Origin: Stenogyne calaminthoides
Taxonomy: Eukaryota > Streptophyta > Magnoliopsida > Lamiales > Lamiaceae
Assembly (NCBI GenBank): GCA_037126765.1
Contig: JBBCBC010000043.1
Span: 1-64,000, forward strand
Reading direction: 5' to 3'
Length of the DNA: 64,000 nucleotides
The notes below the pieces were generated by a model. It did not search any database. It was not told the origin of the DNA and was given only the letters and a program-made list of their open reading frames with translations. Shown here piece by piece: positions 22,740-34,540 of this stretch. Within the stretch, counting starts at the first letter, position 1. Each line of letters starts with the position of its first letter. The position numbers were made by a program, and so were the translations under genes.

Positions 22740-25258
22740 GGCGGCGAATCAACGCCCGTAAAAGCGGATGAACGGAGGCGACGATCTCAAACAAATGCCG
22801 AGATGGCGAGAGAGCCGTCTCGGCCCGGAAATAACATCGCCGTCACGAGAAGGCAACGCCAAAAGCTGACGTGATCAATGCCATAAAAGCGAAAAAACGC
22901 CCGTGGGCGAATGATCTCGCTGGCCGGATAAGCGAGAGCGCCGCCGGCGAGGAATACGTTGCCGATAATGGAGCCAGCGCTTAAAAGCGCGCGGCAGCTT
23001 AAAGCGGATGAACCTTGAGGGAGGACGAATGATCTAAATCAAGAGATAGGCGAGGAGCGCCGCTCGGCGGAATACGCGACGCTGGCGTCACGCCGCCGCT
23101 TAAAAGCGGGGCAGATCAATGCCCGTAAAAAGCGGATAAACGCCGGGAGGCGAATAGATCTTGCCGCCCGAGATGGCGAGGCGGATGCCGCTTCGGCGGA
23201 ATACGCTGCCGCCGATGCGGGAAGGCTAACGCTTAAATGGCGGCGATCAACGCCAGAAGGCAGATGAACGACGGGAGGGGCGACGATCTCATCGCCGAGA
23301 TGGCGAGCTGCTTCGCCGGGAATATGCGACGCCCGACACGGAAGGCCAAGGCGCAAAAAGGCGAGCAGATCAACGTCGTAAAGCGGATGAAGCGGGAGGC
23401 GAATGGTCTCATCACCGAAGGATAGCCAGCGCTTCACTCGGAAATCTGGCATCGTCGCCGTCACGGAAGGCGAGCCACAAAAAGTAGCCCGGATCAATAA
23501 AAGCGGATGAAACGTCGGGAGGCGAATGATCTCATATTTGAGATGGCGAGGCTTTCAGCTCGGCGAATACGACTGGCATACGTCACGGAAAACCCGAAAC
23601 GCCTAAAAAGCGAGGAGTCAATACCGTAATGGCGGATGAAGCAGGGAGGGCGAATGATCGTCGTCGAGATAAGCGAGGCGCTCGCTCGTGGAATACGCAT
23701 CGCCGATGTGGAAGCCAATGCCTAAAAAGCGGGCGAATCGAATTCCGTAAAAAGATAATGAACTCGGGAGGGCGAATGATCTCGTCGCCGAGATGGCGAA
23801 GGCGCTTCGCTCGGCAGAATACGCGTCGCGAAGGCCAAGCCCACGTCTAAAAGCGGGCAGATCAACGTCGTAAAGGCGGATGAACGGGAGGCGAATGATC
23901 TGCGTCGCCGAGATAAGCGAGCGCCGATCGGCGGAATACAGCATCGCCCCGTCACGGAAGGCCAGCGCTAAAAAAGGCCCGGGTAGATCAACGCCGTAAA
24001 AGTGCGGGATGAAACGTCGGGAAGGCGAATGATCTCAAGCGCCGAAGAGATGGCGAGGAAGCGGCTTTGCTTCGATGGAATACTCATCGCGCCGATCACG
24101 GAAGGCCCGGCGCCTAAAAGCGCGGCGCGATCAAAGCCGTAAAAAAGCGGATGAACGTCGGGGGCGAATGATCTCGTCACCGAGATGGTGAGAGCTCCTT
24201 TCGGTTGGAATACGCTTCGCCGAAGTGGAAGACCATCTAGCGCTAAAAGGCGGGCGATCAACGCCAGAAAGCGTGATGAATGCCGGAGGAGAATGATTCA
24301 TCGCCGAGATGGCGAGGAGCGCCGCTGGCGGAATACGATCGCCGATGCGGGAAGGCCAGCGCTTAAAAGCGCGATCAATGTCGAAGGGTATTTAACGCCG
24401 GAGGCGAATGATCTTGCCGCCACGGATGGCGGTTAATTTCGCCGACTTTTAATACGACGCTAACGCGAAGGCTGCCGCTAAAAGGCTGGCGATTAACGCT
24501 TATAAAGGCGGATGAACTCCGGAGGGCGAATGATCTTGCCGCCGAGATGGCGAGGGAATGCTTCGCCGACGGAATACGGCTGCCGACGGAAAGTTAGCGC
24601 TTAAAAGGCGGGGCAGATTAACGCCAGAAAGGCGGATGAACGCCGAGAGGCGAATGATTCGCCGCCGATGACGAGGAGCGCTTTTTACGGGCGTGAATAC
24701 GCTACGGCGATGCGCGAAGGGGCTATCTTAAAAGCCGGGTAGATCAACGCCCGTAGAAGGTGGATGAACGCCGAGGGCAATGATCTCATCGCCGAGATGG
24801 CGAGGAGCGCCGTCAGCGGAATACGCGTCACCGGTCGCGAAGGCCAAAGGTTCAAAAAAGCGAGCGGTCAACATCGTAAAGGCGGATGAACGCGAGAGGC
24901 GAATGATCTCGCCGCCAGATGGCGGCAGGCCCAGCCGCTAAAGTGGAATATGCATCGCCCGATCGGAAAGCCGATTCTAAAAAGAAGGGCAGATCAATGT
25001 TGTAAAGGCGGAAGAACGTCGTGATGGCGAATGATCTCGTCGCCGGGATGGCGAAGAGCGTTTCGCTCGGTGGAATACGCGTCTCCGATGAGGAAGGCCA
25101 ATGCCTAAAAGGCGGGCAGATCAACGCCATAAAGGCAGATGAACACCGGGAGGGCGAATGATCTTGTCGCCGAGATGGCGAGGAGCGCTTCGCTCGGTGG
25201 AATACGCATTGCCGATGTGTAAGGCCAGCGCTTAAAAGGCGGGTAGATCAATGTCGTA
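22740..25258. repeat. CpG-rich tandem array, about 125-bp unit, about 20 copies
   Basis: Each unit runs GGCGGATGAACGCCGGGAGG, GCGAATGATCTCGTCGCCGA, GATGGCGAGGAGCGCTTCGC, TCGGCGGAATACGC, GGAAGGCCAGCGCTTAAAAG, GCGGGCAGATCAACGCC. Units at about 25008 and 25133 are 125 bp apart. Copies differ mainly by one- to few-base indels and less by substitution. Confidence 0.85.
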
Positions 25259-25595
25259 AAGGCGGTATTGCCACGCCAAGGAGGCGGGCATAATCGTCGC
25301 CGAAAAGACGGTAGTGCCAGCGACCGAGAAGGCAGGCATAATCATTTCCGAAAAGGCGGTATTGCCACACCGAAGAGGTGGGCATAATCATCGCCGAAAA
25401 GGCGGTAGTGCCAGCGCCGAATAGGCGGGCATAATCGTCGCCGAAAAGACGGTAGTGCCAGCGCCGAAAAGGCGGGCATAATCGTCGCCGAAAAGGCTGT
25501 ATTGCCACGCCGAGGAGACGGGCATAATCATCGCCGAAAAGGCGGTATTACCACACCGAGGAGGAGGGCATAATCGTCGCCGAAAAGGCGGTATT
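25259..25595. repeat. Tandem array, about 47-bp unit, about 7 copies
   Basis: The unit is AAAAGGCGGTATTGCCACGC, CGAGGAGGCGGGCATAATCG, TCGCCG, with a variant GGTAGTGCCAGCG. It follows the 125-bp array directly and shares its GCGGG and CGCCG vocabulary. It is interrupted by the Copia LTR. Confidence 0.85.
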
Positions 25596-27461
25596 TGTTG
25601 GGGAATGAGTTACACAGATCTATTCGGGGTGAATATTTAAATACAAATTTAATCCTTTAATTATTACTAGCATGAATTAATCCTATATTAATTCAAATAA
25701 TAATTACAACAACCTATCATGCATATAATAAGCCACGTAAAACCTACGCATGCGGAATCTACGGGTTTACGTGAATGTACCTCTCGGGATGGCAGTGAAT
25801 TCGGTTGGACGGACTAACCAAAAGGACTTCCCAAGTATTCCCTTAGCCCTTGCTCAACTATCTGGTGGAAGGACACTTGTCGAATAATTAACAAAAGGAA
25901 AAAAATAAAGTTTGTTGCACCACTTATGTGGATTTGCTAATTTTTCCAACACATGGAATTGTAGTTGGAAATGAAAGAATCATCCCCTATTTATAGGAGG
26001 GGAGTGGTCGATTTTTTCAGTGGAAAAACAATGTGGGAAAAGACTTTTCTTGATCACCAAGAAATCTTGAATATATCTCCTATATTCTTTTTTCCACAAT
26101 TAAAATATTCCACAAAAATCTCACCTTCTCAAATTATGGAATTATTTTTGAAAATATAGTCTTGCAAGAAACCAAGATTTGGATCTTCTTGAATTTATGA
26201 GATATTCTTGTATTTCAAGAAATACATATCTTCCATAATATCTTTTCAAGAAAATCAAGAAAATCTTTCTTGCTCTTTATCTTCAAATTTTCGAAAATAC
26301 TATATAGATAATCAAGTGGGAGATTTCTTGAATTTAATGAGATAATCTTGTATTCCAAGAATACATATCTTCATTCCATAACAAAATTCAAAGAAAATCT
26401 TTCTCCCTACTATATCTATAATTTCGAAATTTACATGGGAAAAATAAGCAACAATATTTATTTTATTTTAATCACCTTTTTTTTTTGATTATTGGGCTAT
26501 ATGTTGGGCTACTCTTTGGGCCTTTTAGGAGAATTAAGATTGGACCTTCTAATGGACCTTGAATATCTAATATTGAGCCACAATATAATTCAAGCTCATA
26601 AATATTAATTAATCCCACTACATAATTAATATTGCACTATCCATCTTAACCCATATTACAAATCAATATGGCTCCCTTGGTCATTATTTCCCGTGTTTAA
26701 GATTATCTAGCCCATTAATTAATTCAAGCCAATTTGAAATAGCTTTCCATTAATTAACATCTTTTATCCTTGGTCGAGGAACCTGCTCAACATTATTATC
26801 CATACCGAAACTAATTCCACTTGCAAGATTTGGTATGATAAAGCTTATGAACCTCCCAAGGGGGGCAAATCAAACAAGCGTGCGTTGACACGATTCTTCT
26901 TAGATAAATCTTAGCAATCACATGTGACTAATAATATTGCCCAAAATAAAAAAGTATTGAATCTCTTTGATTCGCTACCCATGATAAGTCAAAGCAATAG
27001 TTACCAATCTCACGTGATCCTATTTAAGAACGAAGATTAAGAAACAACGAACCATCGAGGTCTAATTCTTCCTTGTTCAGTTCTGAAGAATTTATCGTCA
27101 TGTAGGTCCTATTCAAAGGCATCACCATGCACTAGTGTAATCTCTTGGTCAAGACAAACCAATCTGAGCCTTACACCTCAACCTTTCGCGATGGGTTGTT
27201 CATTTCCATCTAGGTCGTGAATGGCGTACTTTTTTAGTTACAAGGGGATCGTTAATTTAATCTTCTGTGATCCGGGTATCACTAAATTAAGTACAATGTA
27301 ACACGTATGAATTATTGAAACAGCTTATGCAAAGAAATATATGTAACATTCAATCATATTTAAAGCATCGATGATAAACAATTTATTTCAAAGAAATAAG
27401 TCCGAAAATTCAGTTTCGATTATACAAAGTAAAAAGCATACTTTTCAGTATAATCCCAACA
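25596..27461 (-). mobile_element. 3' LTR of a Copia retrotransposon, 1866 bp (minus orientation)
   Basis: The ends are TGTTGGGG and CCCAACA. Directly to the right, on the minus strand, lies AAGTGGGAGAT, the typical Copia polypurine tract abutting TGTTGGGATT. The RNase H reading frame follows at 27572-27950. There are no coding regions inside. The matching 5' LTR is absent from the window. Confidence 0.85.
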
Positions 27462-27950
27462 ATCTCCCACTTATACTCAAAGTCTGCTTTTAAGTTTACT
27501 ACAACATGTCTCGTGTAGTCCGTGACATCTAATGTCACCTACACGAACCTAATAATTTCTCCCACTTATACTCAAAGCAGATTGGCAACGGTCTTGTCAC
27601 TCATTCCTTCCACATGTCTCTCGAATGTATTCAGAGGCAGAATCTTTGTGAATGGATCTGCTAGGTTGTCCTCAGACGCTATCTTTGCCACATCTATATC
27701 TCCTCTCTTAACGATATCTCGTATAAGATGGTATTTCCTTTCTATGTGTTTGCTGGCTTTGTGGGCTCTTGGTTCCCTTGAATTTGCAAATCGCTTCCCA
27801 AGATTGTCACAATAAACAGTGATTCTGCTGGGCAAATTCGGAACCACATCTAAGTCCACTAGGAAGTGCTTGAGCCAAACCGCTTCTTTCGCTACCTCGC
27901 TAGCAGCTACATATTTGGCTTCCATGGTAGAATCTGCGAGTGATGTTGGT
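27462..27950 (-). pseudogene. Copia pol remnant: RNase H C-terminal part and polypurine tract
   Basis: The frame reads ADSTMEAKYVAASEVAKEAV, WLKHFLVDL, then HIERKYHLIRDIVKRGDI and NLADPFTKILP. These are standard Copia RNase H hallmarks, including the ADPFTK segment near the end. Everything upstream (gag, protease, integrase, reverse transcriptase) is missing, and the sequence changes abruptly into a LINE near 27950. Confidence 0.85.
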
Positions 27951-29443
27951 AGGGTTGTGACCTTTCAAGCTCTGTACTCCATTAAGGATATGCAGGCTTG
28001 CTTTCCTTTGTTACCTCCTCACCAACAATCGGCCAGGGGTTTTGAAAAAAGAGAGTCGTAAAGCCATCAGGGCCCGGGGCTTTGGAGGGGTTCAAATCGG
28101 TCAGAGCTTTTCTAACTTCCTCCCCCGTAAAAGTCTTGGATAGGAAGTCATTCATTTCCTTAGTAACTGTAGGCTGGATGTACTTGGCAATTCCGTCAAT
28201 ATCTTCGGATGAGGTTTTCTGAGAATTAAAGAGTGAGTGATAGTACTCCTCAATATTTTTCTCGATGTCCTTTTGGTCCGTAAGAAGGACTCCCTCGTCA
28301 GTAAACAACACCTTAATGGTGTTCTTCTTTTTCCGATCCGAGGCCGTTTTATGGAAGAATGAGGTGTTCCTATCTCCTGAGTTGTGCCAATTGACCCTAG
28401 CTCGTTGTTTCCAATGAGTTTCCTCTTGGCACATCAATTTCTCCAATCTGCATTGGATGGATCGAATTTTTTGAGGATCAAATTTGGATTCCTCATCATT
28501 GAGGTGATTGTTGAGAAGATTTTTGGTAGCTTTTATTTGCTCACCCAAGTTACCCAAGGATGTTCTGGACCAATTGTTAAAGGAATTGGCCATATGTTTA
28601 AGTCTATTATCCAGCCTATTGAGATAGGCTTGAATGATTCCAGCAGTTTAATACCACATCCTTGTATTCTTCTTCATAAATCCATTTGTGTTCGAATTTG
28701 AAGCTCGAAGAGGTGGGAGCATGCGTCGCGCGGGTATTGTGAACCAGATTGATAAGAATCGGTCGGTGGTCTGAACCATAATAATCAAGGTTCACGGACT
28801 TAGCGTCCGGAAAGGAGGAAAGCCACGTACTATTGACCGCAAAGCGGTCCAAACGAGCCAGAATATTGTCCCTTCCCGATCTCATGTTATTCCATGTGAA
28901 TTTCGGGTCGGAGGTCGTAACATCATGCAAATCGATTTGTTGTAAACACATGTTAAAAGCATTCATGGGATTGAAAGCTCTTTTATTGCCCCCAAGCTTT
29001 TCATTTTCAAAGCGAATTTCATTGAAATCACCTCCCACCAGCCAACTATCGAATGGATTGTGATGAGTTTTAGAAATTTTATCAAGTAGCTCCCATGAAA
29101 GATATCTCAGATTAGCATTAGGATTACCATAAAAACCAGTAAAATACCAAGTTTTGTTATTGAATGAAATAGAGCAATCAATGTGACCATGCGAATAAGA
29201 CAAAATAGAAACATCCAAGTTTTCATTCCAAAATAAGGCAAGCCCGCCACTCTTGCCAACAGGTTCGATACAAAAGCTACCGTAAAACTTAGCACTAGAA
29301 TGAAATTTTAAAACCGATGACTTAAGAAGTTTGGATTCAAAAACAAAAACCAGATCGGGGGATTTGTCAAGGATAAGATTCTTGAAATTTTGTAACGCTC
29401 GTTGTCCCCCGAAGCCACGAGCGTTCCAGCAGATGGGACTCAT
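27950..29443 (-). pseudogene. LINE ORF2 remnant: endonuclease and start of reverse transcriptase
   Basis: The AP-endonuclease domain spans 29443-28616, with CWNARGFGG near the start, GDFNEIRFENEKLGG, and the C-terminal SDHRPILINL. One frameshift near 28594-28625 leads into a second frame (RLDNRLKHMANSFNNW onwards), which carries the linker and the start of the reverse transcriptase (LNPSKAPGPDGF). A further frameshift near 27985 precedes LHILNGVQSLKGHN. The catalytic RT core and the 3' end are missing. It is an L1-clade plant LINE, clearly inactive. Confidence 0.85.
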
Positions 29444-29531
29444 TTCTGTTGGCGGGGTTGAGCCAGGTCAACCACCGCCTTAACTTCATTGTTTGACTTA
29501 ACCGGGTAAGCATCAAAGTTTCATCGAGCTT

Positions 29532-30640
29532 CTATTTCTTGGTACGGGACTGTGCCAGATCTTGTTTGGGTGCTCTTTTAGAGCCAAGTTTTGAGTTGGG
29601 GCCGTTTCCGTAGTGGGCGTCAGCTTGTGAGGGGAGCTTCATCTTGCCCTTTCCTTTCTTGGTCTTCTCCGGGGGGGATTCAAAGGTGAACGTAGCATCA
29701 TTAAAACCTGCAAACATAGCCAAGAGCTCGTTAGTGGGCATAAGTTCGGCTTCGGCCGCAGAGAGGGAGAGAGCAAGATTCTGGTCCTCAGGATGGTCGA
29801 GAGGAGAGTTGGGAGCCAGAAGGAAAAGGGCTGTCGTCGCAGAGCCTCTGAATTTGGGTTCGGCTTTTTCAACATCTGAGGCCAAGTCCATGGCCATTGG
29901 TTCGGACCAGCGAGGGGTGTAGGATCTGGAGTCCCTTCTTTCATGACGAGGATAAGTTATCTCTTTAGGACTAGGGTGTGGGTTGTGTTTTGGGAGAAGT
30001 CGTTTCTAGTCGGGAGCACAAGAGGGGGTAAGTTTCGAGGACAACTTCTTAGGGGAGACTTCATCTTTCGGGGCCGGAAGCAGAGCGGGTTCAGAAGATT
30101 GGCCCTTCACTTTATTGACGGACCAGTTTGGTAATGAAACAGGGGAAATGGTTTGGTTTGAGAGAGTCGGAGTGGTGGGGGAGTGGCTGAGTTGGATCGT
30201 CGGCTTCCTAGCATTTAGTTTCTCCAACTCGACTATGATGGTTTCGAGCGTAACCGAGTGCTGACCATTTGCTCTCATCCATGGTCCAAAGTGTTTTTTA
30301 CCATCCGGCATTATGAAATCGCAATCTTTTTCATGGTGACTTAGTCTGCCGAAAAAGTAACAGAAATCCAACAACTTCTCATAGCGGAATATCACACGGC
30401 ACATGGACTCCTCAATGTTGATCGTCGCCCATCTGTGGAGAGGTTTTCTGGTATCAACCATGGTGCGAACTCGGACACATTCACCCAACGCAACCCCATC
30501 GTAGTCACTCTTGACGTCCAAGATTTCACCCAACAGGCTAGTAAAATCACCCGCTGCACCCCTCGTCATGGCTCTAATCTGAAGGCCATGAACTTGAATC
30601 CAAAAGGGGACCTCAGTCAGCATATGTTTCGACCCGGGTT
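29532..30640 (-). pseudogene. LINE ORF1 remnant (DUF4283 and zinc-knuckle protein)
   Basis: One frame runs from about 30623 to 29532, interrupted by a single in-frame TAG at about 30006. It includes VPFWIQVHGLQIRAMT, the end of a DUF4283 domain, and a zinc-knuckle-like CYFFGRLSHHEKDC in which the second cysteine position is Phe. The N-terminal half is absent, so the copy is 5' truncated. The C-terminus is Lys-rich. It lies 88 bp upstream of ORF2, the normal LINE order. Confidence 0.75.
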
Positions 30641-30670
30641 ATTTTAATTTGATAAAAGACGAACATATAG

Positions 30671-30924
30671 GGGCCCGCTTGATTTGGGTAATGGAAGTGG
30701 ATATTGAAAATTACTTCTATTAATGTTGCTGAGTAGTTTTGATACACAAGTAATGAAAATAAAAGTAAACAATTGATTACCTCATTCACTCAACCCACCT
30801 CACATTATACTCATTGTTGATATTCTAACCAAGCAATAACAATGCAATCAATAACCCTTAATGATTGACCTCTCAATTATATCAATTGTCATTATCATTC
30901 TCAAGTCATACCAAGCGGACCCTA
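30671..30924. mobile_element. Tourist-like (PIF/Harbinger) MITE, 254 bp, flanked by TAG
   Basis: The ends GGGCCCGCTTGATTTGGG and, in reverse complement, GGGTCCGCTTGGTATGA form the terminal repeats. The trinucleotide TAG lies directly outside both (30668-30670 and 30925-30927). There is no coding capacity. Confidence 0.7.
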
Positions 30925-30927
30925 GGA

Positions 30928-32103
30928 TTATAAATCCAGTACTTTGCACAACCTGTGAGCTCTAAATTTTTGTGAATTTGAAATCACGTGTATTATTTTT
31001 CTTCAAGGACCATTGCATATATACATTATTATTATTATATATAAATATAATTAATATTGTGTATACCAAGTGTTATTGTTTAAAAAATATTAATGCCAAA
31101 ACTTAGTTGCAATTTTAATATCACGTGTTTAGAGCTTGATCAAATTTGGATTAACATTATCTTTATCAACACGTGGCGTGGTTGAATTGTGTATCCAATT
31201 GGAAAGAATGGAAATGCAATGAAAGAATCTGAGGTAATTAATTGCTCCAATGTAATCAAAAGTGACCTGTGAATCTGATTATTTAATGGTTGTCTCACTA
31301 AGCTTCGAAACATATTGTTAGTATGTACTAATATTGATTGGTGAATTATTTGTTAGCGAGGTTAGCAGTTGGCCTAACGGTGTAAACTTTAAATTTAAGA
31401 GTACATATTTTTGGTTTACATTCGAAATCCACTTACATAATTTTATTTTGAACGAGTCGGTTTATATAAAAATTTACTCTAACTTCAAATGTACACTCCA
31501 TTAGTGGACCGTGAAAATGGTCCAATAGTCCCAGATTAGTTCATCCTTGAACGAATATCGAATCATAAAAAAAATTATTAAATTATATTTTTATTAAGTG
31601 GAAGGTTTGAACTCAAAATATGGACGGACTTAGATTATGATGCCATTAAAAAAATTTATTTCATAAAAAAGTTCGAATTTTTTAAAATTTGTTGAATCAA
31701 TCCATTTATTTATATTATGTTAATTCCCTTGGTATATACACACGCTATTGATACACACTCTCTAAAATCGAACATGAATAAAGTTTAAATATTATAGATC
31801 CTTACAAAGTCAGTACTTATTATCCAGTGTAGTATGTATATTCGATAGAAGACACTTTACTGGAAATTAAAAAGATATATATGTGATGTCATGGTGATTG
31901 GAGTGTGCGCAAATTTTGAACGATTGGAATATGTACAAGTTTGTCATTGTTAAATTCAGAATATTTGCGCCAATGATCCAATTGTTATGTTATGGGGGAG
32001 TATATATCCATCAGTAATAGCATCTGGATTAATTCTCTGAAAATATTACAACTAATCACGGTTTCATTTATTATTTCAATTTAATCTTAATTTTATTTTT
32101 ACA

Positions 32104-32141
<38 letters not shown>

Positions 32142-32576
32142 ACCAGCAAGATTTATCGGAAATAATAATCATATAATAGAAGTATAACCATTTGAAAGAT
32201 TTTAATTTTTTTTTTGAGCGCTTTGAAAGATTTGAATTAGAAAATTAACAACTCGTGATAGAATAAAAAAAAGTAATGAATTTTTTTTTAATTAGTCCTA
32301 AATATTATGTAAAGATAGTTATTTATTTAACTCTTGTCATTGACGAATGACATTTGCACTATGAGTAGTATTTATTAACATTAATTAATATATGCTGATG
32401 CTTACGTAAAGATAGTTGATGATATAGTTGTGACAGGTAAGTGATAGCCAATTAATTAGCGATAATGACAGGATTAGGGCTGCGGTTATGATCACGATAT
32501 GGCATGGGCCGCCTTTTCTATCTTCTCCTTTTTTTTTTTAATGGAAGTTGCAGTTATTAATTGTATAAATCAAAAA
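30928..32576. other. Intergenic, AT-rich
   Basis: Apart from a SINE-like segment at 31345-31440 and an (AT)n run at about 32110-32138, I see nothing definable. Confidence 0.4.
31345..31440 (+). mobile_element. Possible tRNA-derived SINE head
   Basis: An A-box match, TGGCCTAACGG, is followed by a weaker B-box-like GGTTTACATTCGAAATCC about 50 bases on. No tail or target duplication is identified. Confidence 0.3.
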
Positions 32577-32727
32577 CTCATTAGACGGTCTCGTCTCATA
32601 TATGAGACTGAGACTGAGTACAACTTAACATAAATCACACTCACCCCCACAAAGTGTTAAAATATCAATGTTCAATTTATGCCTCGTCTCGTCTTATCGT
32701 GAAACCGTCTCATTCAAGTGTGCCTCA
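32577..32727. mobile_element. Short palindromic MITE, copy A
   Basis: It starts AAAAACTCATTAGACGGTCTC and ends AAACCGTCTCATTCAAGTGTGCC; GAGAC/GTCTC motifs crowd both ends. The whole segment is homologous, in reverse complement, to the one at 33985-34135. Confidence 0.65.
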
Positions 32728-33984
32728 TTGTGTATATATATATATATAGTAAATTTTACTCTAATACAATTAAGAGTCCATAACAAGAGGTAAATCACAC
32801 TTAATAAATTATGTTTGATTGATTTTGACCGATAATATGTATCTAGACAGACAGAGTAATATTTGTGAATTTTTTTGTCGTTGCATTCACACATACTCTA
32901 TCAATTCAAGCATTCCTGAATATTATGTTGTGAGCTAGTATGATTACGTTTGTCCAATTACATTCCTTTCTAATTTGGAATTTAGAGCCAATAATGGAAA
33001 ATTCATTGCTATCATCTCATATTTTTCTCAATTTCATGATGAGTCTGACTATTATTGCTTATGATAGAATTCTGATTAATTTATATATTTTATTTCATTT
33101 ATCTAGCTTTAATATATGAATTATGCGTGCATGAAAGTTTCCATTTAAGGAAATGACTCAAATGAGTATTGTAGATGATATTATGAGAAACGAGAAGTCT
33201 TTCGTACGAACTCAATGTTTTTGACGTTGGGGGCTTTGATTTATAAACAACGTTTCAAGTTCATGAATGCGTAATATATATTATATACGTACATTCATCT
33301 AAGTTTCTAACTCACCCTTATCTTAATTATAATCAAATATGTAATTTGTCTATGCATAACATAAGCAGACACTGTTTAAAAAATAACTAATATATTATAT
33401 ATTTTTTTCGAAATCACTAAATATTAATACTGTCAAAAAAAGTTCACATAAATCTAGTTTACAGGAAATTTTGTGTAAACTTAAATAGTACATATTTTTT
33501 TATTTTGTATTCCATGAATATCATAAATACCTTACGAATTGATATCATAATTTAAATTAGAAAGTACTAATTAAATTTATATATATGTAATTGAGCTTAT
33601 CTTCAATCCCCATACTATCAGTTTTCTTCTTCTTATTATACGTTCTGTTTGCGGTCTACAAGTAATCGATAGAAAAATACACTTTCTTAATTTGGTATAA
33701 TTTTTTAATTCCATCTTTCTCAAAATAAACAAGAGATACACCCACTAACATCTTTGCTAATGCTAATGTCTGAATATGGGAGTTTTGAATTATTTTTCAT
33801 AACAATTAACACGTTGTTGTTATTCTTTTTTACAGCAACATATAGTTATAGATCAACACATTTGTTTAAAATCTGATATAATCAATTAATTGTGATGTGT
33901 AATTAATATTAATTTATCTTATAAATTATAAGCGCATTACTGTTTCAGCGGCTTTCTTTGCAAATTGTGACTTGCAAAAAAACT
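32728..33984. other. Intergenic between the two inverted MITE copies
   Basis: AT-rich DNA without a recognisable gene. It could be the interior of a larger element if copies A and B are its ends, but each copy is palindromic by itself, which argues for two independent MITEs. Confidence 0.35.
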
Positions 33985-34135
33985 ATAGGGGCACACTTGC
34001 ATGAGACGGTCTCACGGTGAGACGGGGCATAAGTTGGATATTGACGTTTTAACACTTCTAAAGAGGTGAGTGTTATTTGTATTAAGTTGTATCACATCTC
34101 ATGCATGAGACTGTCTTATATGAGCTTTTGTCAAA
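33985..34135. mobile_element. Short palindromic MITE, copy B (inverted relative to copy A)
   Basis: It starts GGCACACTTGCATGAGACGG and ends GAGACTGTCTTATATGAGCTTTTG. Its reverse complement aligns with copy A throughout, including AGTGTTAAAA, CACTCACC and TTATGCC. Confidence 0.65.
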
Positions 34136-34540
34136 ACGCGTATATTGTACATTGTAAAGTAGTACGAGGCTTAAAAGTAAGGAATGTAGGAGTATAATTT
34201 TAGACAACGGTTATATGCACCGACTGAATTAGTAAGTATACCCTCCGTACTAGAACACGTGTTGTAGGATTAATATATCATTTCTTAAAATTTTAAATTT
34301 ATCCTTTTATAATTTTTTTCTTCCCCTCCTATTCTCGGCTTCTCCTTCCACCTACCCTTCCCAATTTCTTCTTCTCTCTCAACCCCAAGTTCGACGTCGC
34401 AGCCACCCGACGATGTCTTGCCCTTTCCCCTATGCCCCCACCACCCTCCGCCACGCTTGCACTTCCCCCACCTGTCAACCACCCTGAAGTTGGCCCGAAT
34501 TCCCTGCACCCCACCACGGCAATTTGACCTGGCCCTCCCC
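34136..34540. other. Intergenic, pyrimidine-rich stretch
   Basis: From about 34320 the plus strand is C- and T-rich (CTTCTTCTCTCTCAACCCC, then CCCCACCACCCTCCGCC). Open frames here (for example 34329-34640 minus) are due to composition and match no family I know. Confidence 0.3.

Larger units (their letters stand above)
22002..25595 (-). mobile_element. 3' internal region of the Gypsy-like element, mostly tandem repeats
   Basis: The region from the polypurine tract to about 22740 is unique and moderately GC-rich. The rest is a CpG-rich tandem array. Satellite-like arrays between the last ORF and the 3' LTR are known for Tat/Ogre Gypsy elements, and this layout fits. Apparent ORFs here, for example around 23039-23497 and 22099-22356, are by-products of the repeats. 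The element is cut on the right by the Copia LTR. Confidence 0.5.

Noticed and set aside
22099..25508. GC-rich open frames on the minus strand, for example 23039-23497 and 25248-25508
   Set aside because: They are reading frames of CpG-rich tandem repeats with Arg/Ser-rich low-complexity products. There is no family similarity.
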